A DNA stretch of 64,000 nt. Source: Acidobacteriaceae bacterium (GTDB lineage: Bacteria; Acidobacteriota; Terriglobia; Terriglobales; Acidobacteriaceae). The stretch covers positions 111,481 through 175,480 of the forward strand of contig JARLFX010000077.1 in the NCBI GenBank assembly GCA_031296355.1, written 5' to 3'. Numbering within the stretch: position 1 is the stretch's first letter; the number at the start of each line of letters is the position of its first letter. This document shows, piece after piece, positions 62,171 to 64,000 of this stretch. Under the pieces are notes generated by a model. The model was not told where the DNA came from, did no database searches, and was given only the letters and a program-made list of their open reading frames with translations. The position numbers and the translations under genes were made by a program.

Positions 62171-62743
62171 TCAACATAAACGGAAAAGTCTAATCATTCT
62201 AGAGTTGTTTTCCGACTTGTTGTCGATAATTCGACTGGAAAGTTTGTTAAATAGACTCCTGTACACCATTACATCTGCTTCTGAAAATACAAATGGTTTT
62301 GAACCCATAAGATTGATCGAACATGGATAGCGTCCTGCCCAAGTAATACAACGTGTTCCGATATCCAGGAAAAATGCATCACGAATTTCCAAATCAAGAG
62401 GTACACGTTTAGCCAGCGCTATGAGGTTGTGCGTTTTGAGATTCTTAGTGATGATTCCATTTATTACGGAAGATGGATTGTTTTGAACAATGAGGCCTTT
62501 GAGTAAATTCTCAAGCGCGAAACCGGCATTCAACCAGAACACATCACCGAGACCCGCGTTAGGTATTTCTGCTTCGCTCAGAGTGGTCCCAATGGGTGCT
62601 AGTGACATTAATTCGAAATCCTTCCGGATTGCCTCCCATATGAGCATGGCTGCACGATCGAGCTCTTTTGCTTGTTTTAGCCAGCGATACGGATCGTGAG
62701 CGTATTGTGGAGTACTGTCGAGTTTGGGATATTTATCGGGCAT
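62171..62743 (-). CDS. HEPN-like protein of unknown function
   Basis: A 190-residue protein from the AT-rich insert. NAGFALENLLKGLIVQNN followed by NLKTHNLIALAKRV matches the LEnLLKal...HnL pattern of HEPN-like bundles, which are often RNases or nucleotide-related partners in defence or stress systems. The rest is not recognised. It is followed by the small membrane protein; no clear toxin-antitoxin partner is visible. Confidence 0.6.
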   Translation of the reverse strand: MPDKYPKLDSTPQYAHDPYRWLKQAKELDRAAMLIWEAIRKDFELMSLAPIGTTLSEAEIPNAGLGDVFWLNAGFALENLLKGLIVQNNPSSVINGIITKNLKTHNLIALAKRVPLDLEIRDAFFLDIGTRCITWAGRYPCSINLMGSKPFVFSEADVMVYRSLFNKLSSRIIDNKSENNSRMIRLFRLC

Positions 62744-62843
62744 ACCGTCTCGGACAAACCTAGCTAATGATAGTGATCTCTATAATAGAAAAGTAATGTC
62801 CTGAAAGTAGTTTGTTGTTGTCCCACCCGGAAAAGAGTTTCAC

Positions 62844-64000
62844 ATGGCACAGAAAGCTAAAGCACCCAAGCACCGGATGGGCAAGAAGCACCGCAGCGCA
62901 GACACCCGTCCGCGCAAGGGCCGCAATCCGAAGTCCGCCTCTGACGCCGCCAAAGCCGGCAAGAAAGCTCTCGCCGCCAAAGCCGCTGCCAAGCCCGGAG
63001 CGAAGAAGCCCTCAGGCCGCGCCGTCCTCACTCCTGAAGCAGGCGAGAGTGACTGGCGCATCATCGATCCTATTGACGAAGCCCGCGTCTCCGCCGCCAC
63101 CGAAGCGGCAGACAACGCAGGTCTGCCGCTCATCGCCGTCTGCGGACGTCCCAACGTCGGTAAATCCACGCTCTTCAATCGCCTCACCCATAGCCGCCGC
63201 TCCATCGTGGGCGACGAGCCCGGCATCACCCGCGACCGCATCTACGGCGAGATCGAATGGCAGAATGAACGTGCCCGCCTGGTAGACACCGGCGGCGTTG
63301 TACCCGACGACGAAGCCCTCATCCCCTCCGAGATCTTCCGCCAGGCCCAGGTCGCGCTCGAAGAAGCAGACGCCATCATCATGGTCGTCGATGGCCGCAC
63401 CGAGCTCGCCGCGCCCGATATCGAACTCGCCCGCCTGCTGCAGCGCGGCGGCAAGCCCATCTTCCTCGCCGTCAACAAAATCGATACCGAGCAGATGGAA
63501 GTGCAGGCAGAGAACTTCCGCCGCCTCGGCTTCCGCAACGTCCTCGCCGTCTCCGCTGAACACGGCAGCGGCATCGGCGACCTGCTTGACGATGTCTTCG
63601 CCGTCCTGCCTCCGCCAAAGCCCGTCGTGCACGAAGAAGAAGCGATCGAGCCCCCACCTTCCGACGAAGAAGAAGCAGCAGCCGTCGTCGGAGACCCAGC
63701 CGCGCCCAAAGCCCCATTACCCGGCTCACACATGCGCACCCACGGCGAATACGACCAGCGCGAGACCAAGATCGCCATCATCGGCCGTCCCAACGTCGGC
63801 AAGAGCACCCTGCTCAACGCGCTCACCAACACCAGCCGCGCCATCGTCTCGCCCATCGCCGGCACCACCCGCGATGCCGTCGACGAGATCGTCGAGCGCA
63901 AGGGCCACATCTACCGCTTCGTCGATACCGCCGGCATCCGCCGCAAGGGCAAGACCAAGCTCATGGCAGAGAAGCTCTCCGTCGTCATGGCGCGCAAGCA
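62844..64000 (+). CDS. der: Ribosome-assembly GTPase Der (5' part)
   Basis: The first 385 codons of the double-GTPase Der (EngA) are present; the gene runs off the right edge. Residues 1 to about 93 form an unusual Lys/Ala-rich, probably disordered extension before the first G domain. G1 is GRPNVGKST (101-109), followed by DTGG and NKID. A ~45-residue acidic and Pro-rich linker precedes the second G domain (GRPNVGKST again, [19 protein letters not shown]). It acts in assembly of the large ribosomal subunit. ATG 62844 gives the full length; an internal start nearer the G domain is not supported by a clear ribosome site. Confidence 0.93.
   Translation, partial: MAQKAKAPKHRMGKKHRSADTRPRKGRNPKSASDAAKAGKKALAAKAAAKPGAKKPSGRAVLTPEAGESDWRIIDPIDEARVSAATEAADNAGLPLIAVCGRPNVGKSTLFNRLTHSRRSIVGDEPGITRDRIYGEIEWQNERARLVDTGGVVPDDEALIPSEIFRQAQVALEEADAIIMVVDGRTELAAPDIELARLLQRGGKPIFLAVNKIDTEQMEVQAENFRRLGFRNVLAVSAEHGSGIGDLLDDVFAVLPPPKPVVHEEEAIEPPPSDEEEAAAVVGDPAAPKAPLPGSHMRTHGEYDQRETKIAIIGRPNVGKSTLLNALTNTSRAIVSPIAGTTRDAVDEIVERKGHIYRFVDTAGIRRKGKTKLMAEKLSVVMARK

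Noticed and set aside
1..64000. CRISPR arrays, rRNA and tRNA genes
   Set aside because: No regularly spaced repeats and no tRNA- or rRNA-like sequence were seen on either strand.

Overview
This window looks like a chromosome segment of a soil-type acidobacterium (Terriglobia/Acidobacteriaceae-like). The signs are two Oar-like TonB-dependent receptors that start with a carboxypeptidase-regulatory domain, a VWFA-related protein of the kind expanded in Acidobacteria, a DUF3857/transglutaminase/TPR giant, a M14 peptidase with a long C-terminal part, and short dispersed hairpin repeats between genes. No rRNA, tRNA or CRISPR array was seen. The assignment is inferred from gene content only.

Region 1 (1-14.8 kb) is part of a conjugative element. 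It holds an IS481-family insertion with terminal repeats and a probable 5-6 bp target duplication, an oriT-like stretch, a PIN-toxin/antitoxin pair with an operator palindrome, and an intact nine-gene mating-pair-formation operon in the order trbB-C-D-E-J-L-F-G-I. It is followed by a decayed zinc-ribbon gene in the trbI frame and a HEPN-domain protein. Relaxase and coupling protein are not in the window.

Region 2 (15.0-38.1 kb) is a sulfur-metabolism island and the most interesting part. The first operon encodes an aminotransferase, a family 2A (SrpI-like) encapsulin shell, its cargo cysteine desulfurase with a ~235-residue disordered N-terminus, and a small secreted protein; an APC permease follows. 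A convergent operon carries a TetR regulator, a Gln-type thiol dioxygenase and a four-domain rhodanese. Divergent from it runs a nine-gene rightward cluster: TonB receptor, M14 peptidase, DUF1847 protein, CapA-like protein, ABC importer (ATPase, binding protein, permease), a redoxin-DsbD-alpha fusion, and cysteine synthase. Both rightward operons are preceded by tiny reading frames that end in runs of cysteine codons (15131-15223, ending CYLCSCCR; 24429-24533, ending CCPCCC), each followed by hairpins. I read these as cysteine-sensing leader peptides; they are the main discovery candidate. A palindrome beside tetR sits between the divergent promoters.

Region 3 (38.1-64 kb) looks like core chromosome of higher GC: an orphan AlpA-type regulator, the DUF3857/TPR protein (with an internal composition shift), a KdsC-type phosphatase, an SRPBCC protein, a DUF5522 mini-protein, a VWFA protein and TonB receptor, ergothioneine genes egtB-egtD, an L,D-transpeptidase, moaC and moeA, a TPR lipid-envelope-type secreted protein, queuosine-precursor genes queC, queE and queD, a DinG-type helicase, a small AT-rich insert with a HEPN-like protein, and the 5' part of der with an unusual basic N-terminal extension.

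Together, region 2 suggests a route in which a sulfur compound is taken up across both membranes, its thiol is oxidised or desulfurated, sulfane sulfur is handled by the encapsulated desulfurase and the rhodanese, and cysteine is made by CysK. Control would come from TetR plus translation of cysteine-rich leaders. The nearby egtB-egtD pair is another cysteine consumer.
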